From Sinorhizobium sp. 8-89 (GTDB taxonomy: Bacteria > Pseudomonadota > Alphaproteobacteria > Rhizobiales > Rhizobiaceae): 64,000 bases of DNA. Location: contig NZ_JASKLR010000010.1 in assembly GCF_030124325.1 (NCBI RefSeq), positions 112,045 to 176,044 of the forward strand, written 5' to 3'. Position 1 is the stretch's first letter. Each line of letters opens with the position of its first letter. A program made the translations under genes and the position numbers. Below, piece after piece: positions 27,318 to 36,878 of this stretch. The notes under the pieces were generated by a model, which did not search any database, was not told the origin of the DNA, and saw only the letters and a program-made list of their open reading frames with translations.

Positions 27318-28334
27318 ATGAGCGAATCAAAAGCATTTATTTCCGGCTGCAAAGGCCTTTCCCTGACCGAAGAAGAGCGGAGGTTCTTCGACGGCGAGCG
27401 CCCATGGGGCTTCATCCTCTTCGGCCGCAACATCGGCGAGGAAAATCAGATCTCCGATCTTGTCGCTCAGTTACGCGACAGCATCGGCAATCCGAATGCC
27501 CCGGTGCTGATCGATCAGGAGGGCGGTCGCGTCCAGCGCATCCGCCCGCCGCTGGTTCAGCAATACCCGAGCGGTGCCGCCATCGGTGAGATATATCGCC
27601 GGGACCCGGAGCAGGGCTTGCGCGCCGCGTGGCTTATGGGACGCCTTCATGCCTTTGACCTGATGCGGTTCGGGATCACGGTCGATTGCCTGCCGGTTCT
27701 CGATGTACCCGTGCCTGGCAGCCATGATGTCATCGGCAACAGAGCCTATGGCCACGATCCGGAGACGGTGACCGCGATCGGCCGCGCAATGAGCGAGGGG
27801 TTGAAGGCTGGCGGCATGCTGCCGGTGATGAAGCACATGCCGGGCCATGGCCGCACGTTCGTGGATTCGCACCACAATCTGCCCGTTGTGGAAGCCGGTT
27901 TCGAGGAGTTGCAGCGAAGCGATTTCCTCCCGTTCATTGCCATGAAGGACGAAGTCATGGCCATGTCGGCGCATATGGTCTTTACAGCGATCGATCCCGA
28001 CAATCCGGCCACGACCTCGCCAAAGGTCGTGCGCGAAATCATTCGCGGCCATATCGGTTTCGACGGGCTCTTGATGTCGGACGATGTTTCGATGAATGCG
28101 CTTGCCGGGGATATGGCCGCTCGCGCTCGCGGGATTATTGGCGCGGGCCTTGATCTCGTCTTGCATTGTCATGGCATAATGGAAGAAATGAGGGCCGTTG
28201 CGGATGTGGTTCCGGTTCTGTCGGGCGATCGGCTGCGTCGGGCGAGAGCTGCGGAGGCGGCGTTCCGGAAACCGGACAATGCGGACCAGGAAGCATTGAG
28301 GACAGAGTTCAACGCGATGTTCGCCCTGGCTTAG
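27318..28334 (+). CDS. nagZ: Beta-N-acetylhexosaminidase NagZ (GH3)
   Basis: Releases GlcNAc from GlcNAc-anhydroMurNAc peptides in cytoplasmic peptidoglycan recycling; in many bacteria this controls ampC induction. The 338-residue GH3 protein has DQEGGRVQRIRPP, the NagZ motif KHMPGHGRTFVDSHHNLP (from about residue 172) with the catalytic Asp-His pair, and LLMSDDVSMNAL with the nucleophilic Asp near 254. It lies between the SPOR-domain gene and scpA, consistent with a cell-wall and chromosome cluster. Confidence 0.93.
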   Translation: MSESKAFISGCKGLSLTEEERRFFDGERPWGFILFGRNIGEENQISDLVAQLRDSIGNPNAPVLIDQEGGRVQRIRPPLVQQYPSGAAIGEIYRRDPEQGLRAAWLMGRLHAFDLMRFGITVDCLPVLDVPVPGSHDVIGNRAYGHDPETVTAIGRAMSEGLKAGGMLPVMKHMPGHGRTFVDSHHNLPVVEAGFEELQRSDFLPFIAMKDEVMAMSAHMVFTAIDPDNPATTSPKVVREIIRGHIGFDGLLMSDDVSMNALAGDMAARARGIIGAGLDLVLHCHGIMEEMRAVADVVPVLSGDRLRRARAAEAAFRKPDNADQEALRTEFNAMFALA

Positions 28335-28361
28335 GCGAGAAAGCGGCGGAAAGGCGAGTTG

Positions 28362-29228
28362 GTGAGCAATACGGGTGAATGGCAGCGCCAACCTGGAGCA
28401 AAGGCACCGATGGAGCCGTTGTGGCAGGAGGAGGCTGCCGATCGCGGATTGCACGAGGAAGCCCTCGTCGTCGATCTTGCCGGTTTCGAAGGCCCGCTGG
28501 ACCTGCTTCTCCATCTCGCGCGCAGTCAGCGCGTCGATCTTTCGCGCATCTCGGTGCTGGCGCTCGCGGAACAATACATAGCCTTCATCGAGCGCGTCCG
28601 TTCGATCCGCATAGAGCTCGCGGCCGACTACCTCGTCATGGCCGCGTGGCTTGCCTATCTCAAGTCCCGCCTGCTGCTTCCGCAACAGGCCAAGGATGAA
28701 GGACCTTCCGGCGAGGAGATGGCCTCGGCGCTGGCGTTTCGGCTGAAACGCCTTGAAGCCATGCGCGATGCAGCGACGAGGCTCGTCAACAGGAACCGCC
28801 TCGGCCGCGATGTTTTCCCGCGCGGGGCGCCCGAACATATCGTTGCCGAAAAAAGATCGGGCTACGACGCGTCCCTCTATGACCTGCTGACCGCTTACGC
28901 GAGCCTCAGGCAGCGCCAAGCGATAACGCAGGTGACGATCGAGAAGCGCCATGTCTGGTCGCTGTCCGATGCGCGCCTGATTCTGGCGCGGATGATCGGC
29001 AGTCTCGACGATTGGACGGCGCTTGATCATTTTCTCCTCCGCTACATGACAAGCCCGAAAGAACGCGCAACGGCGATCGCGAGCTCCTTTGCCGCGTCAC
29101 TCGAAATGGTTCGCGAGGGAAGGCTGGAGATACGGCAGGAGGGTGCCTTCGCGCCCATCTATCTACGGCGTGGACCGAAGCCTATCGATGCGGCAACCCT
29201 GGCGGAAATGGAGGCAGCGCGTGGCTGA
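28362..29228 (+). CDS. scpA: Segregation and condensation protein A
   Basis: The kleisin subunit of the SMC-ScpA-ScpB condensin that compacts the chromosome. The protein has about 288 residues with the ScpA N-terminal core LVVDLAGFEGPLDLLLHLARSQRVDLSRISVLALAEQYIAFI and ADYLVMAAWLAYLKSRLLLP. It has the winged-helix C-terminus typical of the family. The GTG at 28362 has GGAAAGGCGA upstream. ATG 28410 (MEPLWQEEAADRG) is a shorter alternative. The stop overlaps scpB by 8 nt. Confidence 0.9.
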   Translation: MSNTGEWQRQPGAKAPMEPLWQEEAADRGLHEEALVVDLAGFEGPLDLLLHLARSQRVDLSRISVLALAEQYIAFIERVRSIRIELAADYLVMAAWLAYLKSRLLLPQQAKDEGPSGEEMASALAFRLKRLEAMRDAATRLVNRNRLGRDVFPRGAPEHIVAEKRSGYDASLYDLLTAYASLRQRQAITQVTIEKRHVWSLSDARLILARMIGSLDDWTALDHFLLRYMTSPKERATAIASSFAASLEMVREGRLEIRQEGAFAPIYLRRGPKPIDAATLAEMEAARG

Positions 29229-29949
29229 AGCGCAGAAGTACTTGCCGGGCATGCCCGACGAAGAGATGGAGCACGAAGCGGTTACCCTCGATCCCAGGCT
29301 CGAGCGGGAAGCGGAGCGGATCGCTGAGGCGCTGGTCTTCGCATCGGCTCAGCCTGTTTCTGAAACCTATATCGCGAGCCGGCTTCCCCGCGGTGCCGAC
29401 CTCGGGCGGATCATGTCGCGGCTGAAGGCACTTTACGCCCAGCGCGGTGTCAATCTGGTCCAGATCGCAGACCACTGGGCCTTCCGTACGGCCGCCGATC
29501 TCTCCTTTGTCGTTCAGACGGACGAACAGGAAGTCAAGAAACTGTCGCGGGCAGCCCTCGAGGTGCTGGCGATCATCGCTTATCATCAGCCGGTCACGCG
29601 CGCGGAAATCGAGGACATACGCGGCGTACAGACATCGAAGGGAACGCTCGACGTTCTGATGGAGGCCGGCTGGGTGCGCTTTCGTGGACGCAGGCGGACT
29701 CCGGGACGGCCTGTCACATTCGGGACGACGCGGGATTTCCTCGATCAGTTCGGTCTGGAGGAAATTCGCGATCTTCCCGGTATCGAAGAATTGAAGGGTG
29801 CCGGTCTCCTGTCGGGGCGCGTTCCCTCGAACCTGCTCATTCCGGTTCCTGCCAGCGAGGATGAGCTCTCCGAGAACGAGGATCCGATCACGCAAATGGA
29901 CCTCGAGGAACTCGGCCTCTTGACACCGAAGGCTGAAGAAGACGATTAA
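29221..29949 (+). CDS. scpB: Segregation and condensation protein B
   Basis: A winged-helix partner that dimerises on ScpA in condensin. The 242-residue protein has the core EREAERIAEALVFASAQPVSETYIASRLP, LSRAALEVLAIIAYHQPVTRAEIEDIRGV and GRPVTFGTTRDFLDQFGLEEIRDLPGIEEL, with an acidic tail. The GTG at 29221 overlaps the scpA stop and keeps the coupled arrangement; ATG 29251 is also possible. A longer frame from 29089 lies within scpA and is not used. Confidence 0.9.
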   Translation: MAEAQKYLPGMPDEEMEHEAVTLDPRLEREAERIAEALVFASAQPVSETYIASRLPRGADLGRIMSRLKALYAQRGVNLVQIADHWAFRTAADLSFVVQTDEQEVKKLSRAALEVLAIIAYHQPVTRAEIEDIRGVQTSKGTLDVLMEAGWVRFRGRRRTPGRPVTFGTTRDFLDQFGLEEIRDLPGIEELKGAGLLSGRVPSNLLIPVPASEDELSENEDPITQMDLEELGLLTPKAEEDD

Positions 29950-30026
29950 AAATCCTGACTAGGAATATCGGCTTTTTAGATCCGGGCACGGGCATTTTGC
30001 CGCGAAGCCTTCGGTTCGAGGAATGA

Positions 30027-31142
30027 ATGAGCATGGTTTCAGACCCACACAACGGCGCCGTCAGGGCAACGCGACGGTCCGGGGTGTCGTTCGCGGCGAG
30101 CCTGGCATTCGAGAATATCAGCCACCGCTATCATTCCAAGGAAACGATCAAGGGCGTCTCGCTCACCGCGAAAGCCGGAGAAGTTCTTTGTCTGCTCGGC
30201 CCTTCGGGATCGGGCAAGACGACATTGCTTCGCATCGCGGCCGGCATCGAGATGCAGACCGGCGGCCGTCTCCTCCTGAACGGCCAGGAAATTTCCGGCC
30301 CATCCGTCTTTCTCCCGCCAGAAAAGCGCGGTGTCGGGCTGATGTTTCAGGATTTCGCGCTTTTTCCCCACATGACGATCCGCGATAATGTCTGCTTCGG
30401 GTTGACGGCCTTGCCGAAAAAGGAGGCATTGGTGCAGGCGGATGCGGCGCTGGAACGCGTCGGCCTATTGCATTACGCCGACCGCTACCCACATGTGCTC
30501 TCGGGCGGCGAACAGCAGCGCGTGGCGCTTGCCCGCGCGCTTGCGCCCCGTCCGGCGGTATTGCTGATGGACGAACCTTTTTCGGGGCTCGACTCTCGCC
30601 TGAAGGATTCGATCCGCGCGGACACGCTCGCCATTCTGCGCGAGACGCGCGCAACGGCGATCGTCGTGACCCACGATGCGGAAGAGGCTATGCGCATGGC
30701 GGACAGGATCGCCCTCTTGAAGGATGGGCGCCTGGTTCAGGTCGGCACGGCGGACGAACTCTATCGGAAGCCGCGCGATCTTTTCGCGGCCGGGTTCTTT
30801 TCCGAGATAAATGTCTTTGACGCGCGTGTGCGGGGCGGCCGCGTCGAAACGCCGCTCGGAGCCGTGCCCGCGGGACAATACAAGGAAGGGCAGCCCTTGA
30901 GCGTCGCGGTCAGGCTCTCCGGCGTTCACCTCAAGGAGGAGGGCGGCGACATCCCCGCGCGCATCCTGTCGAGACGCTTTCTGGGTGTTGTCGAACTGTT
31001 GGAGCTTGCTGTGCCGCAATTCGAGCGTACAGTGCGGGCACGTATCCGCGCCGATCTGTTGCCGCAAGGATTGCGTGATGTCACGCTTTCGGTTAACGAG
31101 CGCGACATATTGCTGTTTGAAAAAGACGTCTCGACATCTTAG
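30027..31142 (+). CDS. ABC transporter ATP-binding protein, iron/spermidine-type, without adjacent partners
   Basis: A 371-residue importer ATPase. It has Walker A GPSGSGKT (about 58-65), the Q-loop FQDFALFPHMT, signature LSGGEQQR (about 158-165), Walker B VLLMDEPFSGLD and the switch histidine in VVTHDAEEAM. A C-terminal TOBE-like domain follows (QPLSVAVRLSGVHLKEEGGDIPARILSRRFLGVVELLEL). The architecture resembles FbpC/PotA/UgpC types that usually work with a permease and a binding protein. None is encoded nearby: scpB lies upstream and tatA downstream. Substrate unknown. Confidence 0.85.
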   Translation: MSMVSDPHNGAVRATRRSGVSFAASLAFENISHRYHSKETIKGVSLTAKAGEVLCLLGPSGSGKTTLLRIAAGIEMQTGGRLLLNGQEISGPSVFLPPEKRGVGLMFQDFALFPHMTIRDNVCFGLTALPKKEALVQADAALERVGLLHYADRYPHVLSGGEQQRVALARALAPRPAVLLMDEPFSGLDSRLKDSIRADTLAILRETRATAIVVTHDAEEAMRMADRIALLKDGRLVQVGTADELYRKPRDLFAAGFFSEINVFDARVRGGRVETPLGAVPAGQYKEGQPLSVAVRLSGVHLKEEGGDIPARILSRRFLGVVELLELAVPQFERTVRARIRADLLPQGLRDVTLSVNERDILLFEKDVSTS

Positions 31143-31233
31143 GGTCCGTCGAGAATGACGGCGTGCCGACGGCACGCCTGAAAATTGACAACGTAATGGG
31201 CTGTGGTTGAACGAGGCCCTAGGGAGTAAGTGC

Positions 31234-31440
31234 ATGGGTTCCTTTAGCATCTGGCATTGGCTGATCGTCCTGGTGGTGATCCTGCTGCTGTTCGGCCGCG
31301 GCAAGATCCCGGAACTGATGGGTGATGTTGCCAAGGGCATCAAGAGCTTCAAGAAGGGCATGGGCGAAGACGACGCCGCTCCGACCGACAAGACGATCGA
31401 CGGCAAGACCGTCGAGCACAAGTCTGACGAAGTCCGCTAA
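31234..31440 (+). CDS. tatA: Sec-independent translocase TatA
   Basis: Forms the size-variable pore for folded, twin-arginine-signal proteins. It has 68 residues: an N-terminal membrane helix ([20 protein letters not shown]) with the [24 protein letters not shown] hinge and amphipathic helix, then an acidic tail. ATG 31234 follows GGGAG; the frame extends nine codons upstream without similarity. It is the first gene of tatABC. Confidence 0.96.
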   Translation: MGSFSIWHWLIVLVVILLLFGRGKIPELMGDVAKGIKSFKKGMGEDDAAPTDKTIDGKTVEHKSDEVR

Positions 31441-31511
31441 CGGGCAGAAGCTGGCGAGACCGGGCGGATACATGCCCGGTCGACCGCGTCACGGGTTGTA
31501 GGGCACGTTGG

Positions 31512-32117
31512 ATGCTTGATATCGGCTGGACCGAGCTTGTTGTTATCGCAATCGTCTTGATTGTCGTCGTTGGGCCGAAGGATCTGCCGCCGATGCTGCG
31601 GGCCTTCGGGCGGATGACGACCAAGTTGCGCGGGATGGCGGCGGACTTTCGCCATCAATTCGACGAGGCCTTGCGCGAGGCCGATCTCGATGAAGTGCGC
31701 AAGACAATCAGCGATGCGCAAAGTCTCAATCCGACCGCGGCGTTGCGGGACGCCATGAATCCGTTGCGCCAGCTCGGAAACGAGATCAAGTCCGATCTGC
31801 AGAAGGCGACGACGCCCGACAAGCCGGCGCAACCGGCACCGGAGCAGCCTGCGGCCGAACCAGTGAAAGCCGAGGCGTCCGTTGAGGCCGTGGCGAAGCC
31901 CGCCGAACTTCCGGCGGCAACTGCAAGCGAGCCGAAGATAGAAGAGAAGAAGGCGAAGAGCGCCGTCCAGGCCAAAGCCGCGCCGGCCAAGAAGCCTGCC
32001 GCCGCAATGGCAAAGAAAACCGCGACCAGGGCAGCGGCAAAAAAGGCGGCAACCGGGCAGGCCGAGACCAAGACGCAAAAGGCGCGCGCGGCTTCGCGCA
32101 AGAAAGGTGACGCATGA
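31512..32117 (+). CDS. tatB: Tat translocase subunit TatB
   Basis: With TatC it forms the twin-arginine signal receptor. The 201-residue protein has the TatB start MLDIGWTELVVIAIVLIVVVGPKDLPPMLRAFGRM (membrane helix, then the GP hinge), an amphipathic helix, and a long Ala/Lys/Pro-rich C-terminal tail (EKKAKSAVQAKAAPAKKP and onwards). The tail is low-complexity and probably disordered. It overlaps tatC by 4 nt (ATGA). Confidence 0.94.
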   Translation: MLDIGWTELVVIAIVLIVVVGPKDLPPMLRAFGRMTTKLRGMAADFRHQFDEALREADLDEVRKTISDAQSLNPTAALRDAMNPLRQLGNEIKSDLQKATTPDKPAQPAPEQPAAEPVKAEASVEAVAKPAELPAATASEPKIEEKKAKSAVQAKAAPAKKPAAAMAKKTATRAAAKKAATGQAETKTQKARAASRKKGDA

Positions 32118-32956
32118 GCGGCGATATCGAGGACCGGCCGCAGCCGCTGATCGAGCATCTCGTCGAGTTGCGCACGAGGCTGATATGGGCGGTCGGCGCA
32201 TTTTTCGTCGCCTTTCTCGTCTGCTTCTATTTTGCCAAGCAGCTGTTCAACTTCCTCGTCCTGCCGTTCAAATGGGCGGTGAGCTGGGCCGGTCTCAGCC
32301 ATCGGAACGTCGAGCTCATCTACACTGCTCCGCAGGAGTTCTTCTTCACGCAGATCAAGGTTGCGATGTTCGGCGCTCTGGTGATCGCCTTTCCGGTGAT
32401 CGCCTCGCAGGTCTACAAGTTTGTCGCGCCCGGTCTCTACAAGAACGAACGCGCAGCCTTCCTGCCGTTCCTGATCGCTTCGCCGGTCCTGTTTCTCCTC
32501 GGCGGCGCGCTGGTCTATTTCTTCTTCACGCCGATGGTCATGTGGTTCTTCCTCGCCATGGAGCAGGGCGGCGGCGAAGGGCAGGTGGCGATCCAACTCC
32601 TGCCGAAGGTGTCGGAATACCTGAGTCTGATCATGTCGCTGGTGTTCGCCTTCGGCCTGGTTTTCCAGCTGCCCGTGGTTACGACGCTGCTTGCGCGCGT
32701 CGGTTTCGTCACGGCTCAGGGTCTCGCCGAGAAGCGCAAATATGCGATCGTCATCGCCTTTATCGTCGCGGCCGTTTTGACGCCGCCCGACCCGGTTTCC
32801 CAGATCGGTCTTGCACTGCCAGCCATCCTTCTCTACGAAATTTCCATCTATACGGCGCGACTCGTCGAGAGACAGCGCGCGAGAGACGCACTCGCAAGCG
32901 AGATCGCCTCTTCGCAGGAAAGTTCCTCCGAGACGACCGGACCCGCGAAGGGCTGA
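32114..32956 (+). CDS. tatC: Tat translocase subunit TatC
   Basis: The core receptor of the Tat translocon, with six predicted membrane helices. The 280-residue protein has the conserved N-terminus PLIEHLVELRTRLIWAVGAFF, the first-loop Glu region YTAPQEFFFTQIKVAMFGALVIAFPVIASQVYKFVAPGLYKNER and the TDPVSQI-like block ILTPPDPVSQIGLALPAILLYEISI near the end. It is coupled to tatB. A mosaic repeat separates it from serS. Confidence 0.95.
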   Translation: MSGDIEDRPQPLIEHLVELRTRLIWAVGAFFVAFLVCFYFAKQLFNFLVLPFKWAVSWAGLSHRNVELIYTAPQEFFFTQIKVAMFGALVIAFPVIASQVYKFVAPGLYKNERAAFLPFLIASPVLFLLGGALVYFFFTPMVMWFFLAMEQGGGEGQVAIQLLPKVSEYLSLIMSLVFAFGLVFQLPVVTTLLARVGFVTAQGLAEKRKYAIVIAFIVAAVLTPPDPVSQIGLALPAILLYEISIYTARLVERQRARDALASEIASSQESSSETTGPAKG

Positions 32957-32980
32957 CTGTCTGACGTTCTCGCGCCGTGA

Positions 32981-33070
32981 CCTGCAGCGCCTCGCGTCTG
33001 TTCAGACGCGCAAAGACCGCTGTAGCACTTTGAATCGCTGCATGATTCCTTGGATCGAAGCCGGTTTGAG
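32981..33070 (+). repeat. RIME-like intergenic mosaic repeat, copy 3
   Basis: Reads GCAGCGCCTCGCGTCTG then TTCAGACGCGCAAAGACCGC, TGTAGCACTTTGAATCGCTGC, and a degenerate second dyad GGATCGAAGCCGGTTT. It lies in the tatC-serS gap, and its first palindrome could end tatABC transcription. Confidence 0.7.
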
Positions 33071-33102
33071 GGGGCATGGGGCAACCAACGCGTGGAACGA
33101 TT

Positions 33103-34386
33103 ATGCTCGATATCAAATGGATCCGTGAGAATGCCGATGTGCTCGACGATGCCCTGGCGAAACGGGGCGCGGAGCCGTTGTCTGCGTCGTTGATTGCGCT
33201 GGATGAACGCCGCCGGTCAATTCTTCAATCGCTGCAGGACATGCAGTCGCGCCGCAATGCCGCCTCCAAGGAAATCGGCGCAGCGATGGCGCAGAAGAAC
33301 GGCGAACTGGCGGAAAAGCTCAAGGCGGAGGTCGCTGAGCTCAAGAATTCCATGCCGCCCCTGGAAGAGGAAAGCCGTGGCATAGAAGCTGAGCTTTCGG
33401 ATGCACTCTCGCGCATTCCCAATATCCCCCTCGAAGATGTCCCGGTCGGTGCCGACGAGGCGGCAAACGTTGTGACGCGGATTGTCGGCGCGAAGCCGAC
33501 CTGGAATCACAAGCCGCTCGAGCATTTCGAAATTGGTGAGGCGTTGGGGCTCATGGATTTTGAAGGCGCCGCGCGGATCGCCGGCTCGCGCTTCACGATC
33601 CTGAAGGGTCAACTGGCCCGCCTCGAACGGGCGCTTGGCCAGTTCATGCTCGACCTGCACACGCAGGAACACGGATATATCGAGGTGCAGCCGCCGTTGC
33701 TCGTCCGTGACGACGCGATGTACGGCACCGGGCAACTGCCGAAGTTTGCGGAAGACCTCTTCCGCACCACGGACGAACGTTGGCTGATCCCGACTGCGGA
33801 AGTTCCGCTGACGAATATGGTTCGCGAGCAGATCCTCGACGGAGAGAAGCTGCCGCTGCGCTTTACCGCCCTGACACCGAGCTTCCGTTCGGAGGCCGGT
33901 TCCGCCGGGCGCGATACCCGCGGCATGCTGCGTCAGCATCAGTTCAACAAGGTCGAGCTGGTCTCGATCACCGATGCGGAAAGCTCCATCGACGAACATG
34001 AGCGTATGACCGCCTGTGCCGAGGAGGTGTTGAAGCGCCTGGGGCTGCACTATCGGGTCATGACACTCTCGACCGGCGATATGGGCTTCGGTGCGCGCAA
34101 GACCTATGACCTTGAGGTCTGGCTGCCGGGTCAGGATACCTACCGCGAAATCTCGTCCTGCTCGGTCTGCGGCGATTTCCAGGCACGCCGCATGAATGCG
34201 CGCTACCGCACGAAAGAGGAGAAGGGAACGAGATTCGTTCACACGTTGAACGGTTCGGGCGTTGCCGTCGGGCGCGCGCTGATAGCCGTTGTCGAGAATT
34301 ATCTGAACGAGGACGGCTCGGTCGCGGTGCCGGATGTCCTTGTTCCCTACATGGGCGGCCAACGGCGCATCGAGAAAACAGCCTGA
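33103..34386 (+). CDS. serS: Seryl-tRNA synthetase
   Basis: Charges tRNA-Ser and tRNA-Sec. The 427-residue class II enzyme has the N-terminal long coiled-coil arm ([21 protein letters not shown] and following) that contacts the tRNA variable arm. It also shows motif 2 ([26 protein letters not shown]) and motif 3 ([20 protein letters not shown]). [13 protein letters not shown] is the family start; an upstream extension to 33076 is not. surE follows after 14 nt. Confidence 0.97.
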   Translation: MLDIKWIRENADVLDDALAKRGAEPLSASLIALDERRRSILQSLQDMQSRRNAASKEIGAAMAQKNGELAEKLKAEVAELKNSMPPLEEESRGIEAELSDALSRIPNIPLEDVPVGADEAANVVTRIVGAKPTWNHKPLEHFEIGEALGLMDFEGAARIAGSRFTILKGQLARLERALGQFMLDLHTQEHGYIEVQPPLLVRDDAMYGTGQLPKFAEDLFRTTDERWLIPTAEVPLTNMVREQILDGEKLPLRFTALTPSFRSEAGSAGRDTRGMLRQHQFNKVELVSITDAESSIDEHERMTACAEEVLKRLGLHYRVMTLSTGDMGFGARKTYDLEVWLPGQDTYREISSCSVCGDFQARRMNARYRTKEEKGTRFVHTLNGSGVAVGRALIAVVENYLNEDGSVAVPDVLVPYMGGQRRIEKTA

Positions 34387-34400
34387 GGAAGAGAACCGGA

Positions 34401-35171
34401 ATGCGGATCCTGCTGACGAACGATGACGGCATCCATGCCGAGGGACTTTCGGTGCTGGAGCGGATCGCGAGGACAATTTCGGACGACGTATGGGTGGTCG
34501 CGCCGGAAGTGGACCAGAGCGGCCTTGCCCATTCGCTGACGCTTTCCGAACCACTGCGTCTGCGCCAGGTCTCAGAACGGCGCTTTGCCCTGAGGGGAAC
34601 GCCGACCGATTGTGTGATCATGGCGGCCAAGAAGCTTCTCGACCGCAAGCCGGATCTGGTCCTTTCGGGCGTCAATGTCGGCGCCAACCTTGCGGATGAC
34701 GTTACCTATTCCGGCACCGTGGCCGGCGCCATCGAAGGGACGCTTCAGGGAATCCGGTCGATCGCGCTCAGTCAGGCTTACCAGCACGCAGTCGGCAGGG
34801 ACGTTCCGTGGGAGGTGGCAGAGACCCACGCGCCAGCATTGATCCGCACGTTGCTGGACGTCGAGTTGCCAGTTGGTACGCTCATCAATCTGAACTTTCC
34901 GAATTGCGCCGCCGAAGCCGTCGCAGGGGTGGAAGTCACCTCGCAAGGCAAGCTTGATTTCGGGCTCAGCATTGACGAGCGCACCGACGGCCGTGGTTTT
35001 CCGTATTTCTGGCTGCGCTTCGGTGAGCGCGCCGGCGATTTTCGTGACGGAACCGACATTCACGCTTTGCGCGAGAACAAGATCTCGGTAACCCCGCTTA
35101 AACTGGATTTGACCGACTATACCATCCAGGATCGTATAGCGCGCGCATTGCGAGAAGGGACTGTCGTTTGA
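34401..35171 (+). CDS. surE: 5'/3'-nucleotidase SurE
   Basis: A divalent-metal-dependent survival protein that dephosphorylates nucleoside monophosphates. The 256-residue protein has the metal site [16 protein letters not shown] (Asp8, Asp9), [15 protein letters not shown] and the Asn-containing [25 protein letters not shown]. It overlaps pcm by 4 nt, the classic stationary-phase surE-pcm pair. Confidence 0.95.
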   Translation: MRILLTNDDGIHAEGLSVLERIARTISDDVWVVAPEVDQSGLAHSLTLSEPLRLRQVSERRFALRGTPTDCVIMAAKKLLDRKPDLVLSGVNVGANLADDVTYSGTVAGAIEGTLQGIRSIALSQAYQHAVGRDVPWEVAETHAPALIRTLLDVELPVGTLINLNFPNCAAEAVAGVEVTSQGKLDFGLSIDERTDGRGFPYFWLRFGERAGDFRDGTDIHALRENKISVTPLKLDLTDYTIQDRIARALREGTVV

Positions 35172-35821
35172 ACGGACGCGTTTCCCAGCAGGAGGGATTT
35201 GCAGCGATGGTGCTGCGACTGCGCGGCGAAGGAATTGCGAATCACGATCTGCTGAAGGCGGTGGAGCAGACGCCACGCAGCCATTTTGCTCCGCCGCAAT
35301 ACCAGGCCGAGGCATATTCCCAACGATTGATACCGCTCGATTGCGGGTCGTTCATGGAAGGCTATGATTTTGCCGTGCGGCTGTTGCATTGCCTGAACAT
35401 CAAGCCGGGGCAGCGCATTCTCGAAGTGGGCACCGGCAGCGGCTTCACGGCGGGCGTGATGGGGCGTATCGCCGAGCGCGTGTTGACGATCGATCGATAT
35501 CAGACACTGGTGAGTTCGGCGCAGAAAAACCTGGAAAGGGCCGGCATTCGCAACGTCGTCGTCAGGCAGGCTGATGGCAGCGCAGGCGTGCCGGGCGAGG
35601 GCACGTTTGACCGCATCCTGATCACGGCCGCATTCAACAGCTTGCCTCGCATGTTCTCCGACCATCTCGTCTCCGGCGGAACCTTGCTGGTCCCGATCAT
35701 GATGAGCGAAACGCTGTGCCGGATCGTTCGCGTCAATCGCACCGGCAGCCGGTTCGATCGCGAGGATCTGTTCGACGCGCCGTACCTTCCAATCGTGCCG
35801 CAGCTTGCGTCATTCCTCTGA
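35168..35821 (+). CDS. pcm: Protein-L-isoaspartate O-methyltransferase
   Basis: Repairs isoaspartyl residues in aged proteins. The 217-residue protein has the canonical PCMT motifs [61 protein letters not shown] and LLVPI. TTG at 35168 overlaps the surE stop (TTGA). ATG 35207 ([10 protein letters not shown]) is an alternative but would remove conserved N-terminal sequence. Confidence 0.92.
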   Translation: MNGRVSQQEGFAAMVLRLRGEGIANHDLLKAVEQTPRSHFAPPQYQAEAYSQRLIPLDCGSFMEGYDFAVRLLHCLNIKPGQRILEVGTGSGFTAGVMGRIAERVLTIDRYQTLVSSAQKNLERAGIRNVVVRQADGSAGVPGEGTFDRILITAAFNSLPRMFSDHLVSGGTLLVPIMMSETLCRIVRVNRTGSRFDREDLFDAPYLPIVPQLASFL

Positions 35822-35835
35822 CGCGCCCTTACGAT

Positions 35836-35897
35836 CTCCAGGAACTCAAAGCGCTGCAGCGAACACTGTGCGTCTGAAAGGACGCGTGGTGCTGTAA
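35836..35897 (-). repeat. RIME-like intergenic mosaic repeat, copy 4 (partial, reverse)
   Basis: On the minus strand it reads TACAGCACCACGCGTCC, TTTCAGACGCACAGTG, and CGCTGCAGCGCTTTGAG. Only the first palindromic half of the element is recognisable. Confidence 0.55.
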
Positions 35898-36075
35898 GTT
35901 GCCACTGCCGAATTGCATCTCCGGCTTTCCCCAAACGGACGGTTAATGGATTCTTAACGAATCCAGCCTGGCGCAAGCTTGTCGCCCTAGGCCAGAAAGG
36001 CACGACGGATTTTGGGCGCGGTATGCGCGTGTTCTGCGTTTTTCGTCTTGCTCGTGCAAATGACGGAGACGGCGG

Positions 36076-36726
36076 ATGCAGATTGCGAACAGGTTGACTG
36101 CGGCAACGGCCGGCGACGGCTTGGGTAACCTCGCTGGACGTCCGGCCGGCCAGGTCGTTGCCGGGAGCAAGGACGAGAGCGGAACGCAAGCCTCGCAAGC
36201 GGGCTTCTTCGATCCGACACCGCGCATCTCGCTGTCGGTCGATGCCCTCCTCTATCTCAGCCGCACGAAAAAATCGCCGGAGCGATTGCCGCCTCTCACC
36301 AGGGAGGAATGGGACAACAAGCTCTCACCGCAGCTGGCGTCACGCGAATACCAAGCCTTCGGGAGGCTCGCCGAGACCGGCGACTACAAGGCTTATTACA
36401 GAGCCTTCATCGAGTATTACGACAGTCTCCGTCCGGAGGATCAGCACAGCCTGCGCTATTTCGGGACACGCGAGGCGGCTGTCGCCGGTTTGCGTTCGCT
36501 TGAATACGACTCTGAAAGCGGTCTCGATATCGAGGCCAATTTTCAAACACTGGTCAGCGTTTTCCTCGACGAGGATAAGGTCGCCCAGCCCGAAATCCCG
36601 CCTTCGGCTTCTCGGGTGGGAGGCGGTCCGTTTGATTGGGACAAATCCAATATCAGTTACGAAGATCAATCGCCTGAGCCGAGAACCGTGTCTGAGATCG
36701 AGCGGCTCTATTCCGAGCTCTTCTAA
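36076..36726 (+). CDS. Conserved-looking protein of unknown function
   Basis: A 216-residue protein that I do not recognise. It has no signal peptide or membrane helix. The N-terminal 45 residues are Gly/Ala-rich and probably flexible. The middle is acidic, aromatic and helical (ISLSVDALLYLSRTKKSPERLPPLTREEWDNKLSPQLASREYQAF, YKAYYRAFIEYYDSLRPEDQHSLRYFGTREAAVAGL), and the tail ends EPRTVSEIERLYSELF. GGAGACGGCGG precedes ATG 36076. Codon use and GC content fit the neighbours, so recent transfer is unlikely. It sits between pcm and the LytM lipoprotein gene. Confidence 0.7.
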   Translation: MQIANRLTAATAGDGLGNLAGRPAGQVVAGSKDESGTQASQAGFFDPTPRISLSVDALLYLSRTKKSPERLPPLTREEWDNKLSPQLASREYQAFGRLAETGDYKAYYRAFIEYYDSLRPEDQHSLRYFGTREAAVAGLRSLEYDSESGLDIEANFQTLVSVFLDEDKVAQPEIPPSASRVGGGPFDWDKSNISYEDQSPEPRTVSEIERLYSELF

Positions 36727-36878
36727 GCCAGGTGCATGCCTTTCCCTGCCAGGCAAGGAAGGGACGTGGGCGGCTATGGTTAGCGTTTCGTCAAATTGGG
36801 TGTCGTCCTTAACCGGCCGGTAACTCTAATGCGCTTTAATCATTCCACAGCGAGTTGCGTTCGGAGTGGGTAAGCGTC

